Shown: piece by piece, positions 1 to 8,617 of the stretch | Numbering within the stretch: the stretch's first letter is position 1 | How the letters are laid out: each line of letters starts with the position of its first letter | DNA from: Pontibacillus halophilus JSM 076056 = DSM 19796 | GTDB taxonomy: Bacteria; Bacillota; Bacilli; Bacillales; BH030062 | Assembly: GCF_000425205.1 (NCBI RefSeq) | Contig: NZ_AULI01000011.1 | Coordinates: 62,001-126,000 of the forward strand | Direction: 5' to 3' | Length of the DNA: 64,000 bases | The notes under the pieces: generated by a model | Told to the model about the DNA's origin: nothing | The model's database searches: none | What the model saw: only the letters and a program-made list of their open reading frames with translations | Made by a program: the position numbers and the translations under genes

Positions 1-1110
1 TTGTGCGCCTAGCTTTTGGCTTTCACGCAGCGCTGCCAACGTGTCTGCTGTCTCCCCGGATTGGCTAACCACAATGACAAGTGTCTTTTCATCTACAATT
101 GGGCGACGGTAACGGAACTCAGATGCTACTTCTACATCAACTGGAGTACGTGTTAGTTCTTCAATAACAGATTTACCGATTAATCCTGCATGATAAGCCG
201 TTCCGCAAGCAACAATGCTTACTTTATTCCAGCCGTTCACTTTATCCTTCGTCCACTGCAACTCATCAAATACAATAGAACCATTCTCCGAATTCACACG
301 ACCTGCCATCGTATTTTGAAGAGCTTTCGGCTGCTCATGAATCTCTTTCAGCATGAAATGGTCGTATCCATTCTTCTCCGCCTGTTCCATATCCCAATCT
401 ACAACGAAGAAGTCGCGTGTAATTGGATTTCCAGTAACCGTTTCAAGCAGGGACACGTGGTCTTTAGTCAGGACAGCCATTTCCCCGTCTTCTAGAATGT
501 GCATGTTACGTGTATGTTCTAGAATAGCCGGGATATCAGAACTGATGAAGTTTTCATTCTCACCTGCACCGATAATCAGTGGGCTTGATTGACGTACTGC
601 AAATACTTTCCCTGGTTCATGCTTCGTCACAATCGCTAGCGCATAAGCTCCGTCAATGCGTTTAATTGCTTGTTGAATCGTTGAGATCATATCGTCGTCG
701 TAAAGGTGCGTAAACAAGTGGGCAACGACTTCAGAATCCGTCTCAGATTTGAAAACGTAGCCTAAGTCTTTAAGCTCTGCTTTCAAGTCTAAGTAGTTTT
801 CGATTATACCGTTGTGAACAACTGCAAAGTCTTGGTCTTTATCTGTGTGTGGGTGAGAGTTCGCATCACTCGGCGCTCCGTGAGTAGCCCAGCGTGTGTG
901 ACCGATTCCAACCGTTCCTGTTAATGGAGAAGTACCGAGCTGATCTTCTAAGTTCTGAAGGCGACCTTCTGCTTTACGTACGCCGATGGATTCACCGTTA
1001 TAAACAGCAATGCCTACAGAATCATAGCCACGATATTCAAGCTTTCCTAGTCCATTTGTAAGTATGTTTTGAGATTCCTTTGTCCCGATATAACCAATGA
1101 TTCCGCACAT
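1..1110 (-). CDS. glmS: Glutamine--fructose-6-phosphate aminotransferase (partial, 3' end beyond left edge)
   Basis: Cytosolic enzyme making glucosamine-6-phosphate from fructose-6-phosphate and glutamine, the entry to UDP-GlcNAc. The protein begins MCGIIGYIG, with Cys2 as the glutaminase nucleophile. TRWATHG and HNGIIENY (class II amidotransferase) follow, then the first SIS isomerase domain with VACGTAYHAG and SQSGETADT. About 370 of roughly 600 residues lie in the window. It is the last gene of a leftward run of polysaccharide genes, about 120 bases after the nucleotide-sugar dehydrogenase. The short leader has no room for, and no recognisable core of, the glmS ribozyme usual in Bacillus. 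It may be a second, pathway-dedicated copy or simply the housekeeping one; the window cannot decide. Confidence 0.96.
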   Translation of the reverse strand, partial: MCGIIGYIGTKESQNILTNGLGKLEYRGYDSVGIAVYNGESIGVRKAEGRLQNLEDQLGTSPLTGTVGIGHTRWATHGAPSDANSHPHTDKDQDFAVVHNGIIENYLDLKAELKDLGYVFKSETDSEVVAHLFTHLYDDDMISTIQQAIKRIDGAYALAIVTKHEPGKVFAVRQSSPLIIGAGENENFISSDIPAILEHTRNMHILEDGEMAVLTKDHVSLLETVTGNPITRDFFVVDWDMEQAEKNGYDHFMLKEIHEQPKALQNTMAGRVNSENGSIVFDELQWTKDKVNGWNKVSIVACGTAYHAGLIGKSVIEELTRTPVDVEVASEFRYRRPIVDEKTLVIVVSQSGETADTLAALRESQKLGAQ

Positions 1111-1172
1111 GATGATTCATCTCCCTTTTATAAGTTACGTATTTGTATTAAGTGTACGACTAGAGGAAAGAC

Positions 1173-1195
1173 GGGAAAGGCTCCTCACCCTTCCC
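1173..1195 (-). terminator. Weak hairpin between dehydrogenase gene and glmS
   Basis: On the minus strand gggaaggg (1195-1188) can pair with cctttccc (1180-1173) through 8 base pairs including one G-U, with a 7-base loop. The tract after it, gtctttcctct, is only moderately T-rich. It could be a partial terminator or a processing hairpin ahead of glmS. Confidence 0.3.
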
Positions 1196-1229
1196 TCCCC
1201 TTATATAACCTTGAGATTCTATACTTTAC

Positions 1230-2591
1230 TTAAAGCGCTACGGAGTGGGCTTCGCGTTTGTTGACTTTAGAAGCGGTTCCTAGCTTGTGGATGTGTGGCA
1301 TGTCGAATTGTTCGAATGCGTTACGTGTATCCACGATTGGAACACCAAGGTCTGCAATCGCTTCGTAATCAAAGTCACTATGGTTCGTTACAAGGACAAC
1401 GGCGTCGTATTGCTTGATTTCATCTAGACTGTTCTGAATTGAGCGAACCACTTCTCCTTCATCATCAATGAAGCTATGAGCGTGTGGGTCTAGATAGTCT
1501 ACATTCGCACCATTCTCTTTATAGAGTTCGTATAAATAAAGGCCTGGGGATTCGCGCAGGTCACTGATGTTCGGCTTGTACGCCATTCCAAGAATTAGAA
1601 TTTTCGAGCTGTTGATCGATTTCCCGTAAACATTCAATACTTGAGATGTTTTGCTTACGACTACATCTGGCATATTGTTGTTGATGGACTGGGCAAGGTC
1701 GATAAACTTGCTGTAGAAGCGGAAGCCTTTCGCTTTCCAAGACAGATACATTGGGTCTAGCGGAATGCAGTGACCGCCAATCCCTGGTCCTGGCTGGAAT
1801 TTCATAAATCCAAATGGCTTCGTAGCTGCTGCATCAATTACTTCCCACACGTCGATATCCATGCGTTCACACATCATGGCAATTTCATTCACGAAGGCAA
1901 TGTTTACGCTACGGAACGTATTCTCAAGTAGCTTGGACATTTCCGCAACTCGCGGAGAAGACACTGGTACAACGTTCCCAATGTAGTTGCTATAAAGCAT
2001 CGTACCAACTTGGTTACAACGCTCTGTTACGCCGCCCATTACTTTCGGCATGTTGTGCGTGTTATACGTGTCATTACCTGGGTCAACACGTTCAGGAGAA
2101 TAACAAAGGAAGAAGTCTTTGCCTGCTTCAAGCCCCATCTTGTTTAACTCAGACAAGATTAGCTCCTCTGTTGTACCAGGGTACGTTGTACTTTCTAGTG
2201 TAATGAGCGTGCCCTTCTTAAGATAAGGCTTCACATTATCGATAACACTTGTAATATATGAAGTGTCCGGGTCTTGGTTCTCACTTAATGGAGTTGGTAC
2301 GCAGATGCTAATGGCATCAAGCTCTTTCGCAACACTGTAGTCTGTTGTAGCAAGGAAACGATCTGTCTCAAGTGCTTCTTTGACGTCATCACTTGATACA
2401 TCGTTAATGTAGGACTCACCGTTACGTAGGTTATTGACTTTGTTCTCTGACAAATCAATTCCACATACAGTAAATCCAGCTTTCACCATTTCAACGGCAA
2501 GTGGTAAGCCGACATAGCCTAGTCCCACTACTCCGATATTCGCCGTCTTCGTCTCAATCTTGTGTACCAGTTGGTTGTAATAATCCATCAT
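1230..2591 (-). CDS. UDP-N-acetylhexosamine 6-dehydrogenase (WbpA/WecC-type)
   Basis: Oxidises a UDP-sugar at C6 to the uronic acid with two NAD+, giving a precursor for an acidic polysaccharide. The N-terminal Rossmann motif is GVVGLGYVGLPLA, and the active-site Cys lies in GPGIGGHCIPLDP. This GGHCIPLDP form is typical of UDP-GlcNAc/UDP-ManNAc dehydrogenases, whereas UDP-glucose dehydrogenases such as TuaD have GGSCFPKD. UDP-GlcNAc is therefore the likelier substrate, and no C2 epimerase lies nearby. The start is the ATG at 2591, because GGAGGG sits 7 bases before it; the in-frame ATG 15 bases upstream overlaps that ribosome site. The gene lies between a pseudo-receiver gene and glmS, which fits supply of an amino-sugar uronate to the upstream glycosyltransferase. 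Confidence 0.88.
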   Translation of the reverse strand: MMDYYNQLVHKIETKTANIGVVGLGYVGLPLAVEMVKAGFTVCGIDLSENKVNNLRNGESYINDVSSDDVKEALETDRFLATTDYSVAKELDAISICVPTPLSENQDPDTSYITSVIDNVKPYLKKGTLITLESTTYPGTTEELILSELNKMGLEAGKDFFLCYSPERVDPGNDTYNTHNMPKVMGGVTERCNQVGTMLYSNYIGNVVPVSSPRVAEMSKLLENTFRSVNIAFVNEIAMMCERMDIDVWEVIDAAATKPFGFMKFQPGPGIGGHCIPLDPMYLSWKAKGFRFYSKFIDLAQSINNNMPDVVVSKTSQVLNVYGKSINSSKILILGMAYKPNISDLRESPGLYLYELYKENGANVDYLDPHAHSFIDDEGEVVRSIQNSLDEIKQYDAVVLVTNHSDFDYEAIADLGVPIVDTRNAFEQFDMPHIHKLGTASKVNKREAHSVAL

Positions 2592-2627
2592 TTCATATCC
2601 CTCCATATAGTAGTTACGTAGTCTTTG

Positions 2628-3440
2628 TTATTGAGCAGGGGTTAACAAACGCTTTACTCTTGCTTCTAATTCAATCAGTGAAAAAGGCTTCGTCATGTAT
2701 TCGGCTACCCCATAATCGAACGTGCGCTTCATATCTTCTTCTTGCTGCTTATTCGTTAGAACCACAACCTCTGGTGTATGCGTCCGGTCCATCGTTCGAA
2801 CTTGTTCGATAAATTGATAGCCACCGAGTGCAGATAAGTTCAACTCCGTAATGACTAAATCTGGACGTGTAGCCTCACACTGCTTAACCCCCTCCTTTCC
2901 ATCTAAAGCAGTATGTACGGTATATCCTTTGTTCTGCATATATGACGTAAGCAATTGCAATACTTTCACATCGCTGTCTACGAGCAGAATCGTCTTTTCT
3001 TCGTGCGTCGCTCGGAGCTCAGGTTCAAACGTTTCAATCCCAGCTCCTGTTTCATTTTCTTCGATCATTTTCCACACCATCCCAAACATCAATTGTTCTC
3101 TCTGATGACGACAAGTCGTACAACTTCCAATGAGTACTCGCTTTGGATTTCGGCCACGAGTCTCCAAGAATCCCTTTATGAATAACACCATATGATGCGT
3201 CTCGGCATGCCTTTGATGGTTGACTAGAATGGCAAGTAGCCCTTCTTCTTCGTCATAGCTTAGGTGATGATCACCATCTGGATACACAGAAACGAGTTTA
3301 TTGCGTAGATTCACTATGGTTGCTTCGTTTAGTTGGATGCGAAGGAGCATTAGTCCACATGAGCCATTATGATTCCCGTTTAAATGCAAGAACCGATGGA
3401 ACGCATCCATTATGCGTAAGCCAAGAACTTCATCTGCCAT
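2628..3440 (-). CDS. Two-domain regulator with receiver-like C-terminus lacking the phospho-Asp
   Basis: The C-terminal ~120 residues form a response-regulator receiver fold: KTILLVDSDVKVL, then PDLVITELNLSALGGY, then VVVLTNK and YMTKPFSLIELEARV. The residue normally phosphorylated (Asp in LLD..MP) is Glu here, and the second acidic-pocket residue is Ser. The domain may therefore be permanently on-like or a pure binding module. The N-terminal ~130 residues faintly resemble a degenerate GGDEF domain (LMLLRIQL, later DEEEGLLAILVN) without the GGDEF signature. CTTCRHQ at about residue 110 might bind a metal, but this is unproven. There is no DNA-binding domain. The gene sits inside the polysaccharide operon, between glycosyltransferase and dehydrogenase, so a post-translational control role is plausible. 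The ATG at 3440 is used, 7 bases after AGAGGG. Confidence 0.75.
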   Translation of the reverse strand: MADEVLGLRIMDAFHRFLHLNGNHNGSCGLMLLRIQLNEATIVNLRNKLVSVYPDGDHHLSYDEEEGLLAILVNHQRHAETHHMVLFIKGFLETRGRNPKRVLIGSCTTCRHQREQLMFGMVWKMIEENETGAGIETFEPELRATHEEKTILLVDSDVKVLQLLTSYMQNKGYTVHTALDGKEGVKQCEATRPDLVITELNLSALGGYQFIEQVRTMDRTHTPEVVVLTNKQQEEDMKRTFDYGVAEYMTKPFSLIELEARVKRLLTPAQ

Positions 3441-3467
3441 CACATCACCCTCTCTACAACTCTAGGA

Positions 3468-4889
3468 TTAAGCTGACTTGTTATCCTCTGCGTTCCAGCT
3501 CGTTCGAACCATTGTGCCCCATGTGTTGTTCTTCTTGAAGAAGTCAATGTGGCCAAGGAAACGCCATAGGATTCCTAACTGGCGATAACCGAAGAACATA
3601 AGAACGGTGTAACCAAACATCTTGAAGAAGTCTTTCACTTTCGGGAAACGTTGGAAGGCTAACTCCTCTAATAAGAGCGATCCTAGACCAAGTAGCGATC
3701 CATAAAGAACGTTAATTAAACTAAAGACAAGGAGCACGGTCCATCCAGACATGTCCATAAATCCATATCCAATTAGCGCAAGGATACCGGTAATTCGGAA
3801 GTAAGGACTTAACGTCTCAAATATAATGTTGTAGGGTACTGTAATCCATCCCATAATCTTGTACTTCGGGCGCATGAACATGAAGATTCCTTCTTCAAGC
3901 ATGTTCTTCAAGTTTCCGCGCCCCCACCGCTTCCGTTGACTGCCAAGAATCTTGAAGGTGTCAGGAGCTTGGGTCCAACAGACCGCATCTGGACAGAAAT
4001 CAATCTTATACGGGAGGTTATTGTCGAGCATATAACGGTGCAGCTTAATAATGATGTTCATGTCCTCACCTGGATAACCACCACGATAGCCACCCACTTT
4101 AATGACATAGTCCTTACGGAACACGCCGAACGCACCGGAAACAATAATCAATCCGTTCACGCGACTCCAACCAATACGTCCACCTAGGAAGGCTTTGATG
4201 TACTCTACCGTCTGGAGCATTGGAAGCAACTTCTTCGGTAAATTCATTTCCTTCACTACGCCATTTTCAATGCGGCATCCATTTGCGATTCGGACGTTAC
4301 CGCCAATCGCAACATATTCCTCAGGGTTCTCCATGTACTTTCTCGCAATTCGAATCAGTGCGTCTTGTTCCAGCAGTGAATCTGCATCAATGGATGAGAT
4401 CAACTCATAGTTTGATAGGTTGATTCCTGCGTTAAGCGCATCTGCTTTACCACCATTTTCTTTGTCGACGACATATAAGTTCGGATAGCTCGGGTTATAG
4501 TAGATTCCTTTCACTTTCGCAGTCGCAATAGTGTCCTTCATGGCAGAAGGCTTATAGTACGTCAGATTGAACTCTTCTACTAACACGCCAACCGTATCGT
4601 CAGGTGATCCATCATTCACGACGATGACCTCATGTTCAGGGTAGTGTAACGCGAGTAGTGAGCGTACACTTTCAATAATCGTTAACTCCTCCCCATAGGC
4701 AGGAACGAGAATTGAGATGGGCGGGACTTGTTTAGACCCGGACAAAGAACGATATTTCGAATAATTTGTGCTTTTAATAATTCCAAAGATGTTTCGGAAG
4801 GAAAACAGAATGATGCCAAAGTACAACGTATTAATAAATAGCACATAATACATGGCAAAGATTCCGTACCCAAATAAGAGTTCTCTCAT
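3468..4889 (-). CDS. Membrane-bound processive family 2 glycosyltransferase
   Basis: Likely polymerises a polysaccharide from a UDP-sugar at the cytoplasmic membrane, in the manner of cellulose, poly-GlcNAc or hyaluronan synthases. After an N-terminal membrane segment comes the GT-A core: PPISILVPAYGEE, VIVVNDGSPDD, SSIDADS (DxD), GGYPGEDMNI (ED base) and the acceptor motif SQRKRWGRG (QxxRW). Several C-terminal membrane segments follow. The length of about 473 residues is normal for the family. The ATG at 4889 is preferred because GGGG lies 6 bases before it; the ATG at 4895 directly abuts the ribosome site. It is flanked closely by the HEAT gene (20 bases) and the regulator gene, implying one operon. 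The polymer cannot be named from sequence alone. Confidence 0.9.
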   Translation of the reverse strand: MRELLFGYGIFAMYYVLFINTLYFGIILFSFRNIFGIIKSTNYSKYRSLSGSKQVPPISILVPAYGEELTIIESVRSLLALHYPEHEVIVVNDGSPDDTVGVLVEEFNLTYYKPSAMKDTIATAKVKGIYYNPSYPNLYVVDKENGGKADALNAGINLSNYELISSIDADSLLEQDALIRIARKYMENPEEYVAIGGNVRIANGCRIENGVVKEMNLPKKLLPMLQTVEYIKAFLGGRIGWSRVNGLIIVSGAFGVFRKDYVIKVGGYRGGYPGEDMNIIIKLHRYMLDNNLPYKIDFCPDAVCWTQAPDTFKILGSQRKRWGRGNLKNMLEEGIFMFMRPKYKIMGWITVPYNIIFETLSPYFRITGILALIGYGFMDMSGWTVLLVFSLINVLYGSLLGLGSLLLEELAFQRFPKVKDFFKMFGYTVLMFFGYRQLGILWRFLGHIDFFKKNNTWGTMVRTSWNAEDNKSA

Positions 4890-4909
4890 GGTCATCCCCT
4901 TTCTTGTCG

Positions 4910-6079
4910 TTACATAGCTTGTATAACTTCTTCATCCCGACCGAAGAACTGCTCAAACAAGTTCAACTTCTGATGATAAGCTTGTAGGGTCGTAAACCCA
5001 TTTTCCGCGTTCGACGCTGTTTCTTTCAGGTCTTCTTGGATACACTCCAAGGCTACTTCTCCCTCGTGAGTACCTTTCCAATCCATCGCAAGTTGGTACA
5101 GACGCTTCACGCCAACCTGGTCAAGGGAGAGTAAACTCTTAGCTGAGGCTTTAGCAACGGACCATAAGGGATCTTTCACGCCTACTTCAAGAACCTCTTT
5201 CAACTCCACAAGCTTCGCATCACCAATCCATTTAGCAATGTACAAGCGCACTTCCCAATCGTCTGATTTCATGAACTGGAACAAGTCGCCTTTCGTCCAA
5301 GAACCAGAGGCAATCATAAGCTTGACCGCATGAATGCGAATCTCTTTGTCTTCCGCTTCGAGATAGGCACGTACCCGTCTCGACATGTGAGGTTCAGCAT
5401 GTTCACGTAGTCCAAGTAATCCTACTTTAATCAAATTCGGTTGCTCTTCCTGAATGAGCCTTGTATACAACTCACCGAGATCGAGATTGGATTCTTTCGT
5501 AATATCAACAAGTAGTTGGTAGTTGTTATGTCCGCGTTTTCCTAGATGATGAATCATTTCTTCCACTTCATTTGCATGGGTAGCTGCTTGAGCGATCGAA
5601 CGGCCTAAGATGAACATCGTAGAATCTCGTTGATTCTTCTCAAGCACCGTGAGCATAGGCTTTACAGCTCGGCCGCACCTCATTACCCCAAGATTGTAAG
5701 CCGCATCTAAACGAACGTAATGACGTCGACTTCGAAGTCGCTTTAAATCGAGGTCCACAAGCCCCATCTCTTCTGACAGACGTACAAGCTTCTGTAAATG
5801 GTTCCCCTTTATCCGGTCCATCCACTGAATCAATTCCTTCTGTAACACTTGCTTCTCTCGCTTCGTCGTTGGATTAGTAGGAAGCTGAAAGGCACCAGGG
5901 TCATCTAGATTTCGCAGCAAGTATTGTAAATAATCCTCATAAGTTGTTAACACTTGTTTTCTTTGCTTCTCTTCATTCGTTTTCCGAGCTTTAATAACCA
6001 GAATAGTAGCCATAAAGACCAGCATGATTGCAGATAAGCCATACACTACGTAAAAGGCCATCGTTAAATCTACTAACAT
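4910..6079 (-). CDS. Membrane-anchored HEAT-repeat protein
   Basis: One N-terminal membrane helix (about residues 7-28, VVYGLSAIMLVFMATILVI) is followed by a long helical region read as HEAT-type repeats. Examples are DAAYNLGVMRCGRAVKPML, KEIRIHAVKLM, WEVRLYIAKWIGD and WSVAKASAKSL. HEAT repeats usually form protein-binding solenoids; no catalytic motif is seen. The gene lies 6 bases after the glycosidase-like gene and 20 bases before the glycosyltransferase, so it is probably a scaffold in the same envelope machinery. Its specific role is unknown. Confidence 0.8.
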   Translation of the reverse strand: MLVDLTMAFYVVYGLSAIMLVFMATILVIKARKTNEEKQRKQVLTTYEDYLQYLLRNLDDPGAFQLPTNPTTKREKQVLQKELIQWMDRIKGNHLQKLVRLSEEMGLVDLDLKRLRSRRHYVRLDAAYNLGVMRCGRAVKPMLTVLEKNQRDSTMFILGRSIAQAATHANEVEEMIHHLGKRGHNNYQLLVDITKESNLDLGELYTRLIQEEQPNLIKVGLLGLREHAEPHMSRRVRAYLEAEDKEIRIHAVKLMIASGSWTKGDLFQFMKSDDWEVRLYIAKWIGDAKLVELKEVLEVGVKDPLWSVAKASAKSLLSLDQVGVKRLYQLAMDWKGTHEGEVALECIQEDLKETASNAENGFTTLQAYHQKLNLFEQFFGRDEEVIQAM

Positions 6080-6085
6080 AAGAAA

Positions 6086-8260
6086 TCACTCCTCTCCTTT
6101 CTCCGGAATACGTTGAAACACATCTTTCATAATGGAATAGCTTTCCTTCGGCTTTTCTATGAATTGAACCTCATCCCATCGTTCCCATTCATACATGGGA
6201 AGTTCAGAAACCGATAAAGGACGTTCATTCAACAACCCATTTGTTTCTTCTCCCATAACCCAAGGAACAACAGTGATTCCTTCAACGGCTTCTGAACTCA
6301 ATTCACTCGCATTTGAGTCATCCTCGTAGCTCACAGCCATGCGCTGACTCGGATCACTAAATCCAAGGAGAGCCCATGGGATTTTAAGCTCAATCGTATC
6401 GCCTGAAGCCGCCCAGGCGCTTTCACCATTCTGGCTCATTCTCCCTTCAACGAGCTCCCCAACTCCAACATCTTGGAATGGATAAGCTTGTTCTGTCTTA
6501 GAGGAATGTTGTTTCAAGCTTGTTGGTAGTTTCCATGGGACAAATGCACATGACGATTCCTCTCCTTCCATTTGGTCTTCATAAAGACGGGTATGGAAAT
6601 CGTAACTACATGCAACCTTCACTTCCTGCTCGTCAGAACCAACAATGGCCATTGTTTCTAAACCTTCATTAAATTCCACAGAGTCAAATGAAGAGGTGCC
6701 CCCTTCTAATGTGTGAAATCCGACGTTTAGTGTATCTGTTTTACGGTTATAGGGTTGTGACAATGTTAGCTTCAGATAAACGAAGCCTTCGTCATGAGTG
6801 ACATCCATTTCTGTGACGCCCGGAGTCTCTACCTGAAGACTTTCTACTTCTTCACGCTGTAGGTCATCCCAATCTGACGCCTTTCCATCAATGTCAATCT
6901 CCTCCGTTTTACTTGGATACATGCCAATCAGTCCGTAAGACATTTCATTGGATAGAGGGTTGTACCAGTATGCTGTACGATTCGATTGCTCATAGGGCAG
7001 CGAGTTCCATGTTTCTTTAAACCACTCGTCTTGCCAAGAGAATGTAATGGCTCCAGCATAACCACTGTCATAAATTTGATTGGTTAGCTGTGCATCAATC
7101 GTACCTTGTTCTTCTTCCGTATGACCGCCTTGGTCTCGACCGAGTGGACCTTCGTGAGCGTTCCCTGTCGAAGAAGCGACCCCATATTCAGAGATGATAA
7201 TCGGCATCCCTTTATGGTATTGCTTTAAGTCCTTCAAATAGCCAAGATAGGTATCTTCCTTACCATCTGCATTGTGTACATCTTGGTACGTGTCCGTGAA
7301 TCGCAGGAAATCTGGATAATACGGATAGACGTGATAGGAAGCGAAATAACCAGCATCCCAATCCTTTGCTTCAACATGCGTAGCATCGACACTTACATAA
7401 TCCTCAAGAATTGATGGCTCATCAGGATGGGTTAACGGATCGGTTGTAATCCAGTTCGTAAACGTCATCGGATGCTTCCAACCTTTCTCCTCTTCAAGCT
7501 CAGCTGTATACTCAAGCATTTCAGCCAGCCAGCCTTCAAATGGAGAAGCTGTCTCGTCTACTTGGAAATACTCCCCTTCGAACCGCTCTCGATCCACATT
7601 CTTCTCATTTGTCTCGTTCACCATTTCCGGGTCCCACTCTGTACCAATATGCCATGCGATTAAGTAAGGAGCGGCATTGACTGTGTAGGATCCGCTTGCT
7701 TTCCCAGGCTCCTCAGGAATTTCAGCATCCCCATACACAGCATCCACCGCCCGATGTAATTCCGCTTTAAACTCATGGACGACATCTTCCTGCCAAGCAT
7801 TGTTATGCTCTGCCAACAGATTGACAGGAGACCAGACTCCTTGCATGAAATAAAGCGGGTCTTCCTGATTCTCATTAAACTCTACAAGAGCTTCATAGAA
7901 CACAGGGTCGAGAATGGTATAGACGCGAACCGTATTCGCTCCCATGTCCTGAATCATTCGAAACCAGCTCAAGTAATCTTCCTTTGTCACTGGAAGCTCA
8001 CCTGGATAATGCCCGGGTAAAGTTGCTCCTATGTTGACTCCCTTGATGAACATGGGCGACCAGGAATCTTCTTTATACACCTGAAGTTGCTCCCCACTTG
8101 TACGGAACTTCAACTTCGTCCCATCTTCTAGCTCCTGACTCTCTATGACCTTAAACCCATCAAAGAGAATAAACGTAAGTACTCCTAAACTTAGTAGCCA
8201 CAGAGCGAGCCACTTTCCCTTTCTTCGAATGATCCATCCCTCCAAACCGTTGTGTTCCAT
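6086..8260 (-). CDS. Membrane-anchored glycoside hydrolase-like TIM-barrel protein
   Basis: First gene of the leftward polysaccharide operon, 724 residues. A signal-anchor helix (about residues 17-34) precedes an extracytoplasmic domain starting FIKGVNIGATLPGHYPGE. It has the clan GH-A look: IAWHIGTEWDPEM would carry the acid/base Glu and PIIISEYGVAS the nucleophile Glu. From about residue 450 a beta-rich module follows (EIDIDGKASDWDDL), probably for carbohydrate binding. It may trim, release or transfer the polymer made by the downstream glycosyltransferase outside the cell. No exact substrate can be given. The Shine-Dalgarno sequence is weak. Confidence 0.8.
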   Translation of the reverse strand: MEHNGLEGWIIRRKGKWLALWLLSLGVLTFILFDGFKVIESQELEDGTKLKFRTSGEQLQVYKEDSWSPMFIKGVNIGATLPGHYPGELPVTKEDYLSWFRMIQDMGANTVRVYTILDPVFYEALVEFNENQEDPLYFMQGVWSPVNLLAEHNNAWQEDVVHEFKAELHRAVDAVYGDAEIPEEPGKASGSYTVNAAPYLIAWHIGTEWDPEMVNETNEKNVDRERFEGEYFQVDETASPFEGWLAEMLEYTAELEEEKGWKHPMTFTNWITTDPLTHPDEPSILEDYVSVDATHVEAKDWDAGYFASYHVYPYYPDFLRFTDTYQDVHNADGKEDTYLGYLKDLKQYHKGMPIIISEYGVASSTGNAHEGPLGRDQGGHTEEEQGTIDAQLTNQIYDSGYAGAITFSWQDEWFKETWNSLPYEQSNRTAYWYNPLSNEMSYGLIGMYPSKTEEIDIDGKASDWDDLQREEVESLQVETPGVTEMDVTHDEGFVYLKLTLSQPYNRKTDTLNVGFHTLEGGTSSFDSVEFNEGLETMAIVGSDEQEVKVACSYDFHTRLYEDQMEGEESSCAFVPWKLPTSLKQHSSKTEQAYPFQDVGVGELVEGRMSQNGESAWAASGDTIELKIPWALLGFSDPSQRMAVSYEDDSNASELSSEAVEGITVVPWVMGEETNGLLNERPLSVSELPMYEWERWDEVQFIEKPKESYSIMKDVFQRIPEKGEE

Positions 8261-8617
8261 CTCTGTTTAAATTGTTCTTGAAAAAATTTTGTCAAACGTT
8301 TACTTTGAATATGCCCTTTGTTTGACTACGCTTTTACCCTATCACGGTGCGTGACCGTCCTACATCGAAAACGTCACTTCGGAAGCACGAAATTCGGTTT
8401 CGCGGTCTTCGTGCCACTATAACCTTTGACCCACATGAATTTAGTCCTAATTAACAAGGAAGAGTGGCGCGTTAGTCCTGCTTTGTCATCGTTCCTTCAC
8501 ACAGTAACCGCTTCCATTTACGTTGACTTAACACGACAGACCGAAATACGCATTTCGTGCCTACGTTCGATTGTTCGATGAATTTCGCGCAAAAATTTAA
8601 CAGAACAGGGAGCGTAG
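8261..8617. promoter_or_regulatory. Divergent intergenic region with two related hairpins
   Basis: This 357-base spacer separates the two divergent polysaccharide-type transcripts and so must hold both promoters. Two related elements occur: GCACGAA (8385-8391) pairing with TTCGTGC (8408-8414), and CGAAAT (8542-8547) pairing with ATTTCG (8552-8557) followed by TTCGTGCC like the first. A cre-like palindrome AAACGTTT lies at 8294-8301, close to the leftward start. TTGACA on the minus strand at 8290-8295 would give an almost leaderless transcript, so it is doubtful. No known riboswitch was recognised. Confidence 0.4.

Noticed and set aside
1111-1229. glmS ribozyme/riboswitch expected upstream of glmS
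   Set aside because: The spacer is about 120 bases, too short, and the conserved ribozyme core sequences were not found on the minus strand.
8264-8295. Minus-strand promoter TTGACA with weak -10 just before the glycosidase-like gene
   Set aside because: Transcription would start at or after the ATG, giving a leaderless message; the -10 match is poor.
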